Notes: generated from the sequence alone by a model not told the origin. A stretch of DNA of 64,000 nt from Lactococcus sp. dk101 (GCF_009601055.1 NZ_WITI01000002.1:186001-250000), one strand, 5' to 3'. Shown: positions 51,522 to 60,068, counted from the first letter of the stretch. Made by a program: numbers and translations.

Positions 51522-51881
51522 TTATAAGCTACCGAGAACTGAAATAAATGAAAAGATGAGAAGCAGGAAAGCGAGCAGTCCGAAACAAAGCATTTTTATC
51601 TGTTCTCTTTTGGAATATTCTAAGCGATCATTGAGCAAAAGATGGAGGACAATCACCGGCGAAAGTAAGGGGACTGCAAATAATATCAATGCTCCTAAAT
51701 ATGCGATAGGGGATGAGTGCCAGTAAGGGAAAAGCAAAGAGAATAAATAGAGTGAACTTGCAATACGAAAATAAAAAGTATAGATTTTCCGAGCATTGTC
51801 CTTTGTGGAAAAATGGATGGCAAAAGAAAATCCACAAAATAAGAGTGCAAATCCCAAGATGATGAAATTTAAAAGGGCCAT
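51522..51881 (-). CDS. Small membrane protein, unknown function
   Basis: 119 residues, with four hydrophobic segments (about 3-22, 36-52, 58-80 and 97-117) and a short basic loop (EYSKREQIKM). GGAGGAAG lies 7 nt upstream of the ATG at 51881 on the minus strand, which supports a real gene. It shares the lacZ terminator. I do not recognise a family. It resembles in size several small Firmicutes membrane proteins of no known role. Confidence 0.7.
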   Translation of the reverse strand: MALLNFIILGFALLFCGFSFAIHFSTKDNARKIYTFYFRIASSLYLFSLLFPYWHSSPIAYLGALILFAVPLLSPVIVLHLLLNDRLEYSKREQIKMLCFGLLAFLLLIFSFISVLGSL

Positions 51882-52024
51882 TGTTTACTTCCTCCAAAAG
51901 CTATGCCAGCACGATTTGTACTAGAATGCGAAGTTATTATCTCATAAATAATAAAAAAAATACAGTTTTAATGACTCAAGTTTTTCGTTAGGATTAAAAA
52001 AATCAAATGGATACAAACCTAAAG

Positions 52025-52047
52025 AAAAGCGTACCTTACGCTTTTTT
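52025..52047. terminator. Terminator-like hairpin without an upstream plus-strand gene
   Basis: AAAAGCGT, loop ACCTT or shorter, ACGCTTTTTT. The only gene just upstream is on the minus strand, so it may end a short antisense or upstream transcript. Confidence 0.6.
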
Positions 52048-52106
52048 CTTTTGCGGTGGAAATTCAAGATATGTTATAATACAGTTAGCAAATAAAAGGA
52101 GAAAAA

Positions 52107-52688
52107 ATGGTACAATTTGATGTTCAGTTGGCGCGTTTCAATTTCATTGAGAGTAGAAATTTGATGTTGCGGCCTTTTGTCAGTGCTGACAGCGCTGATT
52201 TATTTGGCTTTTCACAAAATGAAACAGCCCTCCGTTTTTTTTATCCTCCTTTTCAATCACAAGAAGCCTGTGAATATTTCATGGTAGAAAATTTTATGAA
52301 AGCACCGCTAGGAACTTGGGCTATCGAGTTGAAGGAGCAGCAGCGCTTGGTTGGCTTCATTCATTTTTCAAAAGTCTATCATCAAGCAAAAAAAGCGGAA
52401 CTCGGCTATTTGATTGACCCTGCTTATCAGCGTCAAGGCCTCATGAGCGAGGCGCTGTCAGTGCTGATAGATTTTTCATTTCAAGAATTTGGCATTGATT
52501 TATTGGAACTAGTCATCGATGAAGAAAATCTTGCCTCGCAAGCTCTGGCTGAAAAATTTCATTTTGTGAGAGAAAAGCAGATGAAAAGAAAGCAAGCTTG
52601 GACGGGACAAATTCGAAATTTTAACCAGTATCAGCTTAAAAAGGCCGGCTATTTTGCCAGATTAAATCAAGGAGAAACGCATGTCTAA
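52107..52688 (+). CDS. GNAT acetyltransferase (RimJ/RimL-like)
   Basis: 193-residue N-acetyltransferase with the acetyl-CoA loop region LGYLIDPAYQRQGLMSEAL and the C-terminal LVIDEENLASQALAEKFHF typical of RimJ/RimL-like members. Substrate is a protein N terminus or a small amine; it cannot be told from sequence. An extended -10 (TGTTATAAT) near 52071-52079 and AGGAG precede it. The gene carries two palindromes 278 nt apart. The end overlaps the next gene by 8 nt. Confidence 0.85.
   Translation: MVQFDVQLARFNFIESRNLMLRPFVSADSADLFGFSQNETALRFFYPPFQSQEACEYFMVENFMKAPLGTWAIELKEQQRLVGFIHFSKVYHQAKKAELGYLIDPAYQRQGLMSEALSVLIDFSFQEFGIDLLELVIDEENLASQALAEKFHFVREKQMKRKQAWTGQIRNFNQYQLKKAGYFARLNQGETHV
52177..52192. 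repeat. Palindrome TTGTCAGTGCTGACAG inside the GNAT gene
   Basis: Exact core; encodes VSADS. Confidence 0.88.
52455..52470. repeat. Near-copy CTGTCAGTGCTGATAG inside the GNAT gene
   Basis: One mismatch; encodes LSVLID. Confidence 0.75.
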
Positions 52689-53961
52689 GCACGAAGAAAT
52701 ATTAAACTATATCGAAGGATTGGAAATCGGAAAGCAAGTCAGTGTGCGTGGGATTGCCAATCGGATGTCCGTGGCTGACGGAACGGCATATCGTGCCATC
52801 AAAGAAGCTGAAAATCGTGGTTTGGTTGCTGTCAATGACCGTTCCGGAACCGTTCGTGTCTCTTCTAAAGGTCAAAAAGTTGCCAACCGCTTGACCTTTG
52901 GCAAGCTGGCAGTTGTCGCCAATGCGGATGTTCTCGGCGGTTTGTCAGGTCTGGAAGTCGAATTTAACCGCTTTGTCATTAGTGCCATGACCTTAGAAGC
53001 ATTCAAGCATTATTTAGAGCCCAATGGACTGGTCATTGTTGGGGATCGTCACGACATCCAAGAATACTCGCTACGGGAGCAAAACGCTGTTTTAGTTACT
53101 GGTGGTTTTGATGTTGAACAAGATGTCATTGATTATGCCAATAAAATGGGCATTCCACTCATGCGAACCAGCTACGATACCTTTACTGTGTCCAGTCGCA
53201 TTAGTCATGCCTTGTCGAATGAATTGATCAAAAAAGATATTCTAACAGTGGCTGATGTCTTTCACCAAAAACGTGCAACCTTGCGCGAAGAAGATACGGT
53301 CAAAGATTTTCTTGATTTGGTCAAAAAAACAAATACCAGTCGTTTTGCTGTTCTTAATCGCTACAAAGTAGTTGTCGGTGTGATTGCCATGCGAGATGTC
53401 AATCATGTGCCGAACGATACTTTGGTGGGGCGCGTCATGACCTTTCCAAATGTTGCCAGTCTTGAAATGACGGTCGCATCGGTCAGTCAAAAAATGATTT
53501 ATGAGGGCTATGACATGATGCCCGTGGTCAATCCTGACCATACCTATGCAGGCATTATTACGAAGTCTGACTTGCTCAAAAGCCTGCAAAAAGTCCAAGA
53601 AGAAAGTCAAGTTTCACGAACCTTTAGCGATGACATTTCAGACCGACTTAAAGAATCTGGCTCTGCCTTTCAGATTACTGTCGAGCCTTTTATGATCAAT
53701 AGCGTAGGGACAGTATCAAATGGTGTTTTTGTAGAAATGGTAACCCTGATTTCAAGACGGGTAATGGATAAGAGACGACGTCGAAACATTATTGTTGAGT
53801 CCATGAATTCGAATTATTTTAATACGGCGCAAATCGACAACGTCCTTGAAATCTATCCCAAAGTCATTTCTGAGAGTCGGCTTGGCTGTATGATTGACTT
53901 TGAAATCTACCATGTCAATAATATCATCGGAAAAATTCTGGTCACACTTCAACTGACTTGA
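52681..53961 (+). CDS. YtoI-like regulator with HTH, DRTGG, CBS and hotdog domains
   Basis: 426-residue multidomain protein: N-terminal winged-helix (residues 1-65), DRTGG domain (about 70-175), a CBS pair (about 195-310, with VVGVIAMRDVNHVPNDTLVG and YAGIITKSDLLKSL) and a C-terminal hotdog thioesterase-like domain. The CBS pair probably senses an adenine nucleotide. The domain order matches Bacillus YtoI. Its regulon is unknown. The start overlaps the acetyltransferase stop by 8 nt, with AAGGAGAA at about 8 nt. Confidence 0.83.
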   Translation: MSKHEEILNYIEGLEIGKQVSVRGIANRMSVADGTAYRAIKEAENRGLVAVNDRSGTVRVSSKGQKVANRLTFGKLAVVANADVLGGLSGLEVEFNRFVISAMTLEAFKHYLEPNGLVIVGDRHDIQEYSLREQNAVLVTGGFDVEQDVIDYANKMGIPLMRTSYDTFTVSSRISHALSNELIKKDILTVADVFHQKRATLREEDTVKDFLDLVKKTNTSRFAVLNRYKVVVGVIAMRDVNHVPNDTLVGRVMTFPNVASLEMTVASVSQKMIYEGYDMMPVVNPDHTYAGIITKSDLLKSLQKVQEESQVSRTFSDDISDRLKESGSAFQITVEPFMINSVGTVSNGVFVEMVTLISRRVMDKRRRRNIIVESMNSNYFNTAQIDNVLEIYPKVISESRLGCMIDFEIYHVNNIIGKILVTLQLT

Positions 53962-54014
53962 CTCCTGTGAAATTTGATATAATAAAAATAAGACAAATAA
54001 AGAAAGACTTGAAA

Positions 54015-54938
54015 ATGAATCAGATTTTAGAAAAAATTAAAGCTTATGATACGATTTTAATTCATCGTCATAAAAATCCAGACCCAGATGCGCTTGGTTC
54101 ACAAGCAGGACTCCGTGCCATTTTACGTGCGAATTTCCCTGACAAAAAAATATATGCCGTTGGCTTTGATGAACCAACTTTGACTTTTTTGACGCAAATG
54201 GATCAGGTTACATTAGCTGAAAATGAAAAACATTTAAGTATTGTTTGCGATACAGCAAATCGTCCACGTATTGACGATGAGCGCTGGCAAACGGCCGATT
54301 GTTTGATTAAAATTGACCATCATCCAAATGATGACGCTTATGGCGATTTGCTTTTGGTAGAAGATTTCAGAAGTTCTGCATCAGAAATTATTGCTGACTT
54401 TGCCCTTCAAAATGAGCTTGTCATTACTGACGAAGCAGCACGCTTGCTTTATGCAGGTATTGTAGGCGATACGGGGCGTTTCCTTTATCCTGCTACATCT
54501 GCAAAAACCTTGTACATTGCCTCAAAACTCGCTGCTTACGATTTTGATCGCTCAGCCTTGGGCCGTGAAATGTCGTCATTTGACATGAAAGTGGCACGTT
54601 TGCAGGGCTACATTTATGAAAATCTGCAAGTCTCTGACAATGGCGCTGCCCGCATTGTGTTGACACAAGCTTTGCTCAATCAATTTGACTTGACAGATGC
54701 CGAAACATCTAAGATTGTCGGCGTTCCAGGGAACATTCGAACCATCGAGTCTTGGGCCATTTTCGTAGAGCAAAAAGATGGGCATTACCGCGTTCGTATG
54801 CGTTCTAAAACACGTCCAATCAATGAAATTGCAAAATTGCATGACGGTGGTGGACACCCCTTGGCAAGCGGTGCCAACTCATTCTCACTAGAAGAAAATG
54901 AACAAATTTGGCAACAACTTCAAGATAATTTGAAATAA
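54015..54938 (+). CDS. nrnA: Oligoribonuclease / pAp phosphatase NrnA (DHH-DHHA1)
   Basis: Degrades short RNA and dephosphorylates 3',5'-pAp. The 307-residue protein has the DHH motifs HRHKNPDPDALGSQ (I), CDTANRPRID (II) and DHHPND (III), and the C-terminal DHHA1 glycine-rich DGGGHPLASGA. ATG 54015 was chosen because it starts the family N terminus; the frame is open upstream across the TATAAT near 53978. The only ribosome-binding sequence is AAAGA. A palindrome hairpin follows the stop. Confidence 0.92.
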   Translation: MNQILEKIKAYDTILIHRHKNPDPDALGSQAGLRAILRANFPDKKIYAVGFDEPTLTFLTQMDQVTLAENEKHLSIVCDTANRPRIDDERWQTADCLIKIDHHPNDDAYGDLLLVEDFRSSASEIIADFALQNELVITDEAARLLYAGIVGDTGRFLYPATSAKTLYIASKLAAYDFDRSALGREMSSFDMKVARLQGYIYENLQVSDNGAARIVLTQALLNQFDLTDAETSKIVGVPGNIRTIESWAIFVEQKDGHYRVRMRSKTRPINEIAKLHDGGGHPLASGANSFSLEENEQIWQQLQDNLK

Positions 54939-54940
54939 AA

Positions 54941-54966
54941 AAAATCTGTCAGAACTGACAGGTTTT
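54941..54966. terminator. Bidirectional terminator built on a dispersed palindrome
   Basis: CTGTCAGAACTGACAG (54946-54961) is flanked by an A-run on the left and a T-run on the right, between the convergent nrnA and asparaginase genes, so it can end both transcripts. Confidence 0.8.
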
Positions 54967-55922
54967 TAATTTTCCATAAAATGAGGCAAATCTTGGACGC
55001 CCGCATTCAAACCAATGACGAGTTTGATACGTGCTTTTTGGGAATTTACTTCAGGTGCAAACATGACGCCAGCTTGGTGGAGCTGAGAGCCACCGCCATC
55101 ATAATCATAAACAGGCTCAGCAATTCCGTTGAAGCAGCGAGAGACAAGAACAATCGGTACTTGCGCCTCGATGATACGTTTTAGTGAATGACTTGCAGCA
55201 GGCGGAATATTTCCTGCACCCAAAGCTTCTAAAACAAGACCATCAAGCGTTGTTACATCTAATAAATCAAAGATTTCGCCATTCATACCTGCATAGCATT
55301 TGACAATCGGAACTTTCCCACTGACAGAATGAATGTCCAAGTGTTGATTTTCACTGTCGCGATGGAAGTAAAAAATCTTATTTTTGGTCAATAAACCAAG
55401 TGGCCCGTGTGTAGGTGTCTGAAAGGTTGAAACATTGGTCGTATGGGTTTTAGTGACATAACGAGCAGAATGAATTTCGTCATTCATGACAACGAGGACG
55501 CCACGGTCATGTGAGTCGTCGTCAGCAGCCACACGAATGGCAGTTTGCAGATTGTAAATGCCGTCAGTTCCTAGCTCATTACTAGAACGCATGGCACCCG
55601 TAATAATGATTGGTTTGCCACGTTTAATGGTTGAGTCGAGGAAAAAGGCAGTCTCTTCAAGCGTGTCTGTTCCGTGAGTGATGACAATGCCGTCAAAGCC
55701 TTCGCCAAAAGCAGTCGTAATGCGATTTTTAAGTGTCAACATATGCTCGAGCGTGATATGAGGACTTGGCAAATTGAAGATGTCTTCTGAAACAATCTCT
55801 ATTTTGGTTGATGGCAGGACAAGCTGTGTCAAGGGATTGACCGCATTGGGTGAAACATGGCCGCTTTCATCTTCCGCCATAGAAATGGTTCCACCCGTAT
55901 GAAGAATTAAAATTTTTTTCAT
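54966..55922 (-). CDS. ansA: L-asparaginase, type I
   Basis: Hydrolyses asparagine to aspartate and ammonia. The 318-residue protein has the two catalytic Thr motifs TGGTIS (residues 9-14) and THGTDT (82-87). There is no signal peptide, so cytoplasmic (type I). AGGAAC lies upstream of the ATG. Convergent with nrnA. Confidence 0.92.
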   Translation of the reverse strand: MKKILILHTGGTISMAEDESGHVSPNAVNPLTQLVLPSTKIEIVSEDIFNLPSPHITLEHMLTLKNRITTAFGEGFDGIVITHGTDTLEETAFFLDSTIKRGKPIIITGAMRSSNELGTDGIYNLQTAIRVAADDDSHDRGVLVVMNDEIHSARYVTKTHTTNVSTFQTPTHGPLGLLTKNKIFYFHRDSENQHLDIHSVSGKVPIVKCYAGMNGEIFDLLDVTTLDGLVLEALGAGNIPPAASHSLKRIIEAQVPIVLVSRCFNGIAEPVYDYDGGGSQLHQAGVMFAPEVNSQKARIKLVIGLNAGVQDLPHFMEN

Positions 55923-55983
55923 CGTAATTAGTTCCTTATAAATAAATTTAGAGCCAATGCAAAATGCAAAGGAGTCTCAAAAA

Positions 55984-56001
55984 GCAAGGCATAAACCTTG
56001 C
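55984..56001. other. Small inverted repeat in the asparaginase-HAD gap
   Basis: GCAAGG, 6-nt loop, CCTTGC. Nothing else recognisable in this 237-nt gap apart from an AT-rich promoter-like stretch before the HAD gene (TATAAT near 56110). Confidence 0.4.
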
Positions 56002-56159
56002 ATCAAAAATTTCGGCAATTTATAAAATAAAAAATACCCAACTTCCATTATATCAAAAATAGTGGCGATGAAAAGCGAATGAATTCATGAAATCAAAAGA
56101 AGATTAGAGTATAATATGGTAAAGAACAGAAATCAATACACAAAATAGAAGAGATTGTA

Positions 56160-57542
56160 ATGGATATTAAGGCAGTATTTTTTGATTTAGACGGAACATT
56201 ATTTACAGGAACCAGAGGTGTCGCCAATTCGACAAAAAAGGCGATTGAGGGCTTAAAAAGAAAAGGAATTTTAGTCGGTATCGCGACGGGGCGCGGGCCA
56301 GCTTTTGTTTATCCTTTACTAGAAGATTTAAAATTGGATTTCGCCGTAACTTTTAATGGGCAATATATTTTTACTCCAAAAGAAGTCATTTATGAAAATC
56401 CGATTGATGAAGCAGTCATTCGAAAGATTGTAACCTATGCATTGGAACATCATCGTGACATTTCTATTGGGACTGCAAAAGGGGTCAATGGCTCAGGCTT
56501 GCTGAAATTTGGAGAGACAAGAACCGCAGGGGTTCTCGCAAAGGTTCTTCCAAAAGGAACATCAGACGTGGCAAAAACAAGCATGAAACACGTCTTTAGA
56601 CGTTTTTTCCCACAAGCAGATTTTACTGAAATCCTTAAAGACCCGGTTTATCAGATGATGATGATTGCGCCGAAAGCCGATACACCAAAATTTGAAAAGG
56701 AATTTCCTGAACTTCAACTGACACGTTCAAATCCTTATTCGGTGGACTTAATTCCAAAAGATGCGGGAAAACTCAAAGGAATTGGCTTATTAGGCGAAAA
56801 GTTTGATTTTAACTTGGAACAAGTCATCTGTTTTGGCGACTCTGAAAATGATTTGAGTATGATAAACGGTGTTGGCTTGGGGATTGCCATGGGAAATGCA
56901 CAAGCAGTAGTCAAGAAAGAAGCCGACTATGTGACGGATTCCAATAATTCAGATGGGATTGCCAAAGCATTGGATTATTATGGTTTGGTCGAATTCGTTT
57001 CGGGGAAAGATTTTCTTTCAAAAGACGACAATTTCAACAAGGCCAAAGCTTTCCACAAGTTGATGGACGGCAAAACACAACAAATGCCGCGCGCCTTTCC
57101 ACCTATGGAAGCTGGTTTTAGAGCAGGTTTCAAAGTTGAAGAAATCGTGGAATTTCTGTATGCCGCAGCTGATGGCAATGACGATAAATTTAAAGGTCTG
57201 GTTGACCAAATGCACCAAAGTATTGATAAGGCAGTCACAAAAATTGAGTCAAAACCAGCTAAAAATACGGATATGCTCACAGCAGAAGTTGATGCATTAG
57301 TGGATTTACTTTATTTTACATATGGTAGCTTTGTTTTAGCAGGCGTTGACCCTTATGAAATCTTTAATGCAGTGCACGAAGCAAATATGGGCAAGATTTT
57401 TCCTGATGGACACCCGCATTTTGACCCTGAAACCCATAAGGTTTTAAAACCTTCGGATTGGGAAGCTAATTTTGCACCAGAAGGCAAGATAAAAAAAGAA
57501 CTTGACCGCCAAATTCGCGTGGCTGAGCGCAAAATGAAATAA
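56160..57542 (+). CDS. Cof-type HAD hydrolase fused to a MazG-like all-alpha domain
   Basis: 460 residues. Residues about 1-275 are a HAD-IIB hydrolase (FFDLDGTLFTG, GIATGRG, LIPKDAGKLKG, CFGDSENDLSMI). The remainder is helical with KAKAFHKLMDGKTQQMPRAF, then EEIVEFLYAAAD and EVDALVDLLYFTYG, which resemble the ExxE/ExxD metal-binding arrangement of MazG or phosphoribosyl-ATP-type pyrophosphohydrolases. A fusion suggests stepwise removal of pyrophosphate and phosphate from a nucleotide, but the substrate is unknown. A TATAAT promoter lies upstream and a strong terminator downstream. Confidence 0.8.
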   Translation: MDIKAVFFDLDGTLFTGTRGVANSTKKAIEGLKRKGILVGIATGRGPAFVYPLLEDLKLDFAVTFNGQYIFTPKEVIYENPIDEAVIRKIVTYALEHHRDISIGTAKGVNGSGLLKFGETRTAGVLAKVLPKGTSDVAKTSMKHVFRRFFPQADFTEILKDPVYQMMMIAPKADTPKFEKEFPELQLTRSNPYSVDLIPKDAGKLKGIGLLGEKFDFNLEQVICFGDSENDLSMINGVGLGIAMGNAQAVVKKEADYVTDSNNSDGIAKALDYYGLVEFVSGKDFLSKDDNFNKAKAFHKLMDGKTQQMPRAFPPMEAGFRAGFKVEEIVEFLYAAADGNDDKFKGLVDQMHQSIDKAVTKIESKPAKNTDMLTAEVDALVDLLYFTYGSFVLAGVDPYEIFNAVHEANMGKIFPDGHPHFDPETHKVLKPSDWEANFAPEGKIKKELDRQIRVAERKMK

Positions 57543-57548
57543 AATTGT

Positions 57549-57587
57549 GAAAAATAGACAAAACCTTGTGTTCTGTCTATTTTTTTG
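57549..57587 (+). terminator. Terminator after the HAD-MazG gene
   Basis: AAAAATAGACA pairs with TGTCTATTTTT around a 13-nt loop, then T residues. Confidence 0.88.
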
Positions 57588-57705
57588 TTGCAAAACTTAA
57601 ATCAAGCTTGAAATAAAGAAGTGATTAGTGTAAACTGTAATCAATAGAATATTAAATTGAGACTTTCTAATAAAGTCGTTGGAATTTTAAAAAGGGAAAA
57701 GTGAA

Positions 57706-57963
57706 ATGAAAAATTATTCAGCCATTATTATTTATACGGATTATTTACTGACAGAAGAAGCGGACAACTGGTCAGAAAACATGCTTGAAATCTTTGAGGA
57801 CGCCCGTTTGTATGCTGAAAAAGCAGATGCATATGGCTTAGAAAAGGGTATTTTAAAAGCCATTGTCAGATATACCCGAGAAAATGGCATGGAAACACCT
57901 GAACCCTTAAGTAATCTCAGACGCCTCATCCGGATTTATAACCAAGATGTCGCAACAAAATAG
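57706..57963 (+). CDS. Hypothetical 85-residue protein upstream of the Rgg gene
   Basis: Not recognised. Soluble, mostly helical, acidic in the first half (TEEADNWSENMLEIFEDARL) and basic toward the end. AAGGGA lies 10 nt before the ATG. The Rgg-like gene starts 17 nt after its stop, so they probably share a transcript. No signal peptide or short hydrophobic tail, hence not an obvious pheromone precursor. Confidence 0.6.
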   Translation: MKNYSAIIIYTDYLLTEEADNWSENMLEIFEDARLYAEKADAYGLEKGILKAIVRYTRENGMETPEPLSNLRRLIRIYNQDVATK

Positions 57964-57979
57964 AAAATGAACACGTTTC

Positions 57980-59092
57980 ATGAGCCAAAAGAAAATAATC
58001 AATTCGAGATATGGACAAGCTTTTCGTGCCATTCGTGAAGAACAAAACTTGAGCCTTGATGATTTTAAAAAGGTCATCAGTAGAGCAAGTTTGAGTCGTT
58101 TTGAACTGGGCGAAGCCAGTTTATCAACGGATAAGTTGGAAGAAGTGTTAAGTATCATGCATTTGTCCATCTTTACTTTTTTATTTTTAGCAGATAATAT
58201 CCCCGTTTACAGACGTTACGGGGAAGTTTTTCAGTTGCTCCGAGAACAGCGCGAATTTGAGCGTGAAAGTTTTGAGAATATTGACTTGTCGCAATGGACG
58301 TTGAAAAAATTTGAGGAAGGCAAGGTCATGCTTGATTTTGCTCAAGTCGAAAGTGCTTTGCAAATGATGCACATTCCACTTTATGAGTACACTTATCTTT
58401 TGGATAAAGGCGAAGCGGATTATTTTGGAGAACTTTACAAGCGGGTGGACACGGCCTTTTTGACGGAGGACTGGACACTTTTGAGAAAAATCTACGAAGA
58501 ATCAATTCCTTATGACGACTTCCGAATGCTAGCATTGGCGACCAAAGCCTGTTACGAAGCACTTGATGAGAATGAAATTCAAGAAGTTGCGGATTTTTTG
58601 TTTGGCGTTGACGTCTGGACAAATTTGGAGCTGTTTGTTTTTAATTATACGGTTGGCCAACTGAGTTTTAATCTGATTCGTTCCATCTGGATTGATTTCT
58701 TCAAGAACGTGACTTATTTTGAGGACAATCGAGAATATCGAATTCGGATTGTCAGAACGATGGCTGCCACGTGTTTGGTCATGCTTGAGCGGGAACGTGC
58801 GAGTGATGCCCAAAGTTTTTTGGCTTACGCGCAAGCCTTTTTACAATCCACCGATGAATTTACCCGTTGTTTATTCAAATTTACGCAAGCCCTCGTCAAC
58901 TATGCTCAGACGAAAGACACGCAAGCACTTGAGGAAATGAAGAAGGTCATTGGTATTTTTGATTATTTGGGTGATGCGATTTTGGCTGAAAAATACCGAC
59001 GCATCATGGTTAAATACACGACCATTCTCAAAAAAAAAAAAAATTTCCCAGATTTGAGAAATTTTGAGGAATTTGAAAAAACGGGCTTATAA
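57980..59092 (+). CDS. Rgg/GadR/MutR-type regulator with two N-terminal HTH domains
   Basis: Peptide-responsive type regulator. The protein is 370 residues, against about 280-300 for typical Rgg proteins. Residues about 10-74 form an Rgg-type HTH (RYGQAFRAIREEQNLS ... LSRFELGE ... IMHLSIFTFLF) and about 77-142 a second copy (RYGEVFQLLREQREFE ... LKKFEEGK ... MMHIPLYEYTY). The rest is the helical repeat domain used for dimerisation and peptide binding. No Shine-Dalgarno is visible; it may be coupled to the upstream gene. A 14-A run at 59030-59043 near the 3' end makes the last 17 residues sensitive to slippage. Target genes are probably the cluster downstream. Confidence 0.82.
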   Translation: MSQKKIINSRYGQAFRAIREEQNLSLDDFKKVISRASLSRFELGEASLSTDKLEEVLSIMHLSIFTFLFLADNIPVYRRYGEVFQLLREQREFERESFENIDLSQWTLKKFEEGKVMLDFAQVESALQMMHIPLYEYTYLLDKGEADYFGELYKRVDTAFLTEDWTLLRKIYEESIPYDDFRMLALATKACYEALDENEIQEVADFLFGVDVWTNLELFVFNYTVGQLSFNLIRSIWIDFFKNVTYFEDNREYRIRIVRTMAATCLVMLERERASDAQSFLAYAQAFLQSTDEFTRCLFKFTQALVNYAQTKDTQALEEMKKVIGIFDYLGDAILAEKYRRIMVKYTTILKKKKNFPDLRNFEEFEKTGL

Positions 59093-59132
59093 TCATACTA
59101 AAGAGAAAAAACCTTTCCAAAAGGAGCATTCA

Positions 59133-59417
59133 ATGAAAGCACAAGGGAAAAATCAAACGGTAGAAATTTGGAAGATTTCTCATGACCCGCCTCAAGAAAG
59201 TTGGGTAAAGCAAGCTTTTGATAGGCAACTTATTGATTGGCTGGCAACCAATCCCAACATTCTCTTGTTTCCACAAGAAGCAGGTGGTGCAGCTCCTGTT
59301 GGAGCATACTTGGTCAAGCTTGACGATGATAACTTTCGAGCTTTGAGTGGCAAGCGATTGCGTCGAGAATTTGATTTATTATATTTGAGTGAGGAAAAAG
59401 GAGCAGGACATGATTAA
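59133..59417 (+). CDS. Hypothetical 94-residue protein of the flotillin cluster
   Basis: Not recognised. Soluble, with a central PQEAGGAAPVGAYLVKLDDDNF segment. AAGGAG precedes ATG 59133. Its end overlaps the NfeD-like gene by 8 nt, which puts it in that operon. Confidence 0.65.
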   Translation: MKAQGKNQTVEIWKISHDPPQESWVKQAFDRQLIDWLATNPNILLFPQEAGGAAPVGAYLVKLDDDNFRALSGKRLRREFDLLYLSEEKGAGHD

Positions 59418-59760
59418 ACTGTTAATTTTGGGGGCTGGCATTTTACTGGTCATCGTCATTTTGGGAACTTTGATTTTAATTCCTGGCATGGCCATCTTTA
59501 ATAAAATGACAGACAAAAAGTACAATGCTGATGAAAAAGACTTGTTGACAGGAACGCTGACAACGGCAATCAGCTCTTTGAGCGCAACCGGTGAAGTAAT
59601 GACGACCTTTGCTGTGGAGTCACGAAAAAGCATGCCCGCTCGTATCTTTACACCCAATCAAGCAGGTGTTGAGCGACTAGAGAAAGGCGCGTCTGTCTTG
59701 ATTGTTGAGACCAAGGACGGCGTGGCTTACGTTATTCCATATCAGGAGTTACAGTTTTAA
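59410..59760 (+). CDS. Short NfeD-like membrane protein
   Basis: 116 residues: one N-terminal membrane helix (about 3-27), then a short region ending in a beta-rich OB-like domain (MPARIFTPNQAGVERLEKGASVLIVETKDGVAYVIPY). This matches short NfeD/YuaF proteins, which pair with flotillins; a flotillin gene follows 345 nt downstream. ATG 59410 is preceded by AAGGAG. The helical segment of longer NfeD proteins is absent. Palindrome copy begins 1 nt after the stop. Confidence 0.72.
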   Translation: MIKLLILGAGILLVIVILGTLILIPGMAIFNKMTDKKYNADEKDLLTGTLTTAISSLSATGEVMTTFAVESRKSMPARIFTPNQAGVERLEKGASVLIVETKDGVAYVIPYQELQF

Positions 59761-59776
59761 TTGTCAGTGCTGACAG
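59761..59776. repeat. Palindrome TTGTCAGTGCTGACAG after the NfeD-like gene
   Basis: Exact core, directly behind the stop codon and 18 nt before the next ATG. Confidence 0.9.
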
Positions 59777-59793
59777 AAAGTAGAGGATGCAAG

Positions 59794-60060
59794 ATGAGAA
59801 TAAATCCGAATAAAAAATTTGATGATTTTTTGGATCATCTGAACGATGAATTAAAAATAAAAAATGGCCAGTTGCATTGTTTGACCTTTCGGGTTGAGAG
59901 TGCCAAATTTGCAGAACTTGACGCAATCTATAGCCAAGCACAAAATGATCAGGTCAATCAAGTTTTAGAGAAGCTACAATCTAAGGACTATGAAATCATT
60001 TCTTGCAAAATGTCCTATGCCAATAAACTGGTGGTCTATTGTAGCATTACGTACAAATAA
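59794..60060 (+). CDS. Small protein of the flotillin cluster, paralogue A
   Basis: 88 residues, not recognised. Shares a pattern with the 75-residue product at 62105-62332: KNGQ followed by H at +2, and a C-terminal [QS][KN].YEII.[CD].K segment. No membrane helix. GAGGATG precedes ATG 59794. It lies between the NfeD-like and flotillin genes. Confidence 0.62.
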   Translation: MRINPNKKFDDFLDHLNDELKIKNGQLHCLTFRVESAKFAELDAIYSQAQNDQVNQVLEKLQSKDYEIISCKMSYANKLVVYCSITYK

Positions 60061-60068
60061 TAAAATAT

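Noticed and set aside
57541-57706. Short hydrophobic pheromone gene near the Rgg-like regulator
   Set aside because: The upstream gap was read on both strands and holds no short frame with a basic head and hydrophobic tail preceded by a ribosome-binding site.
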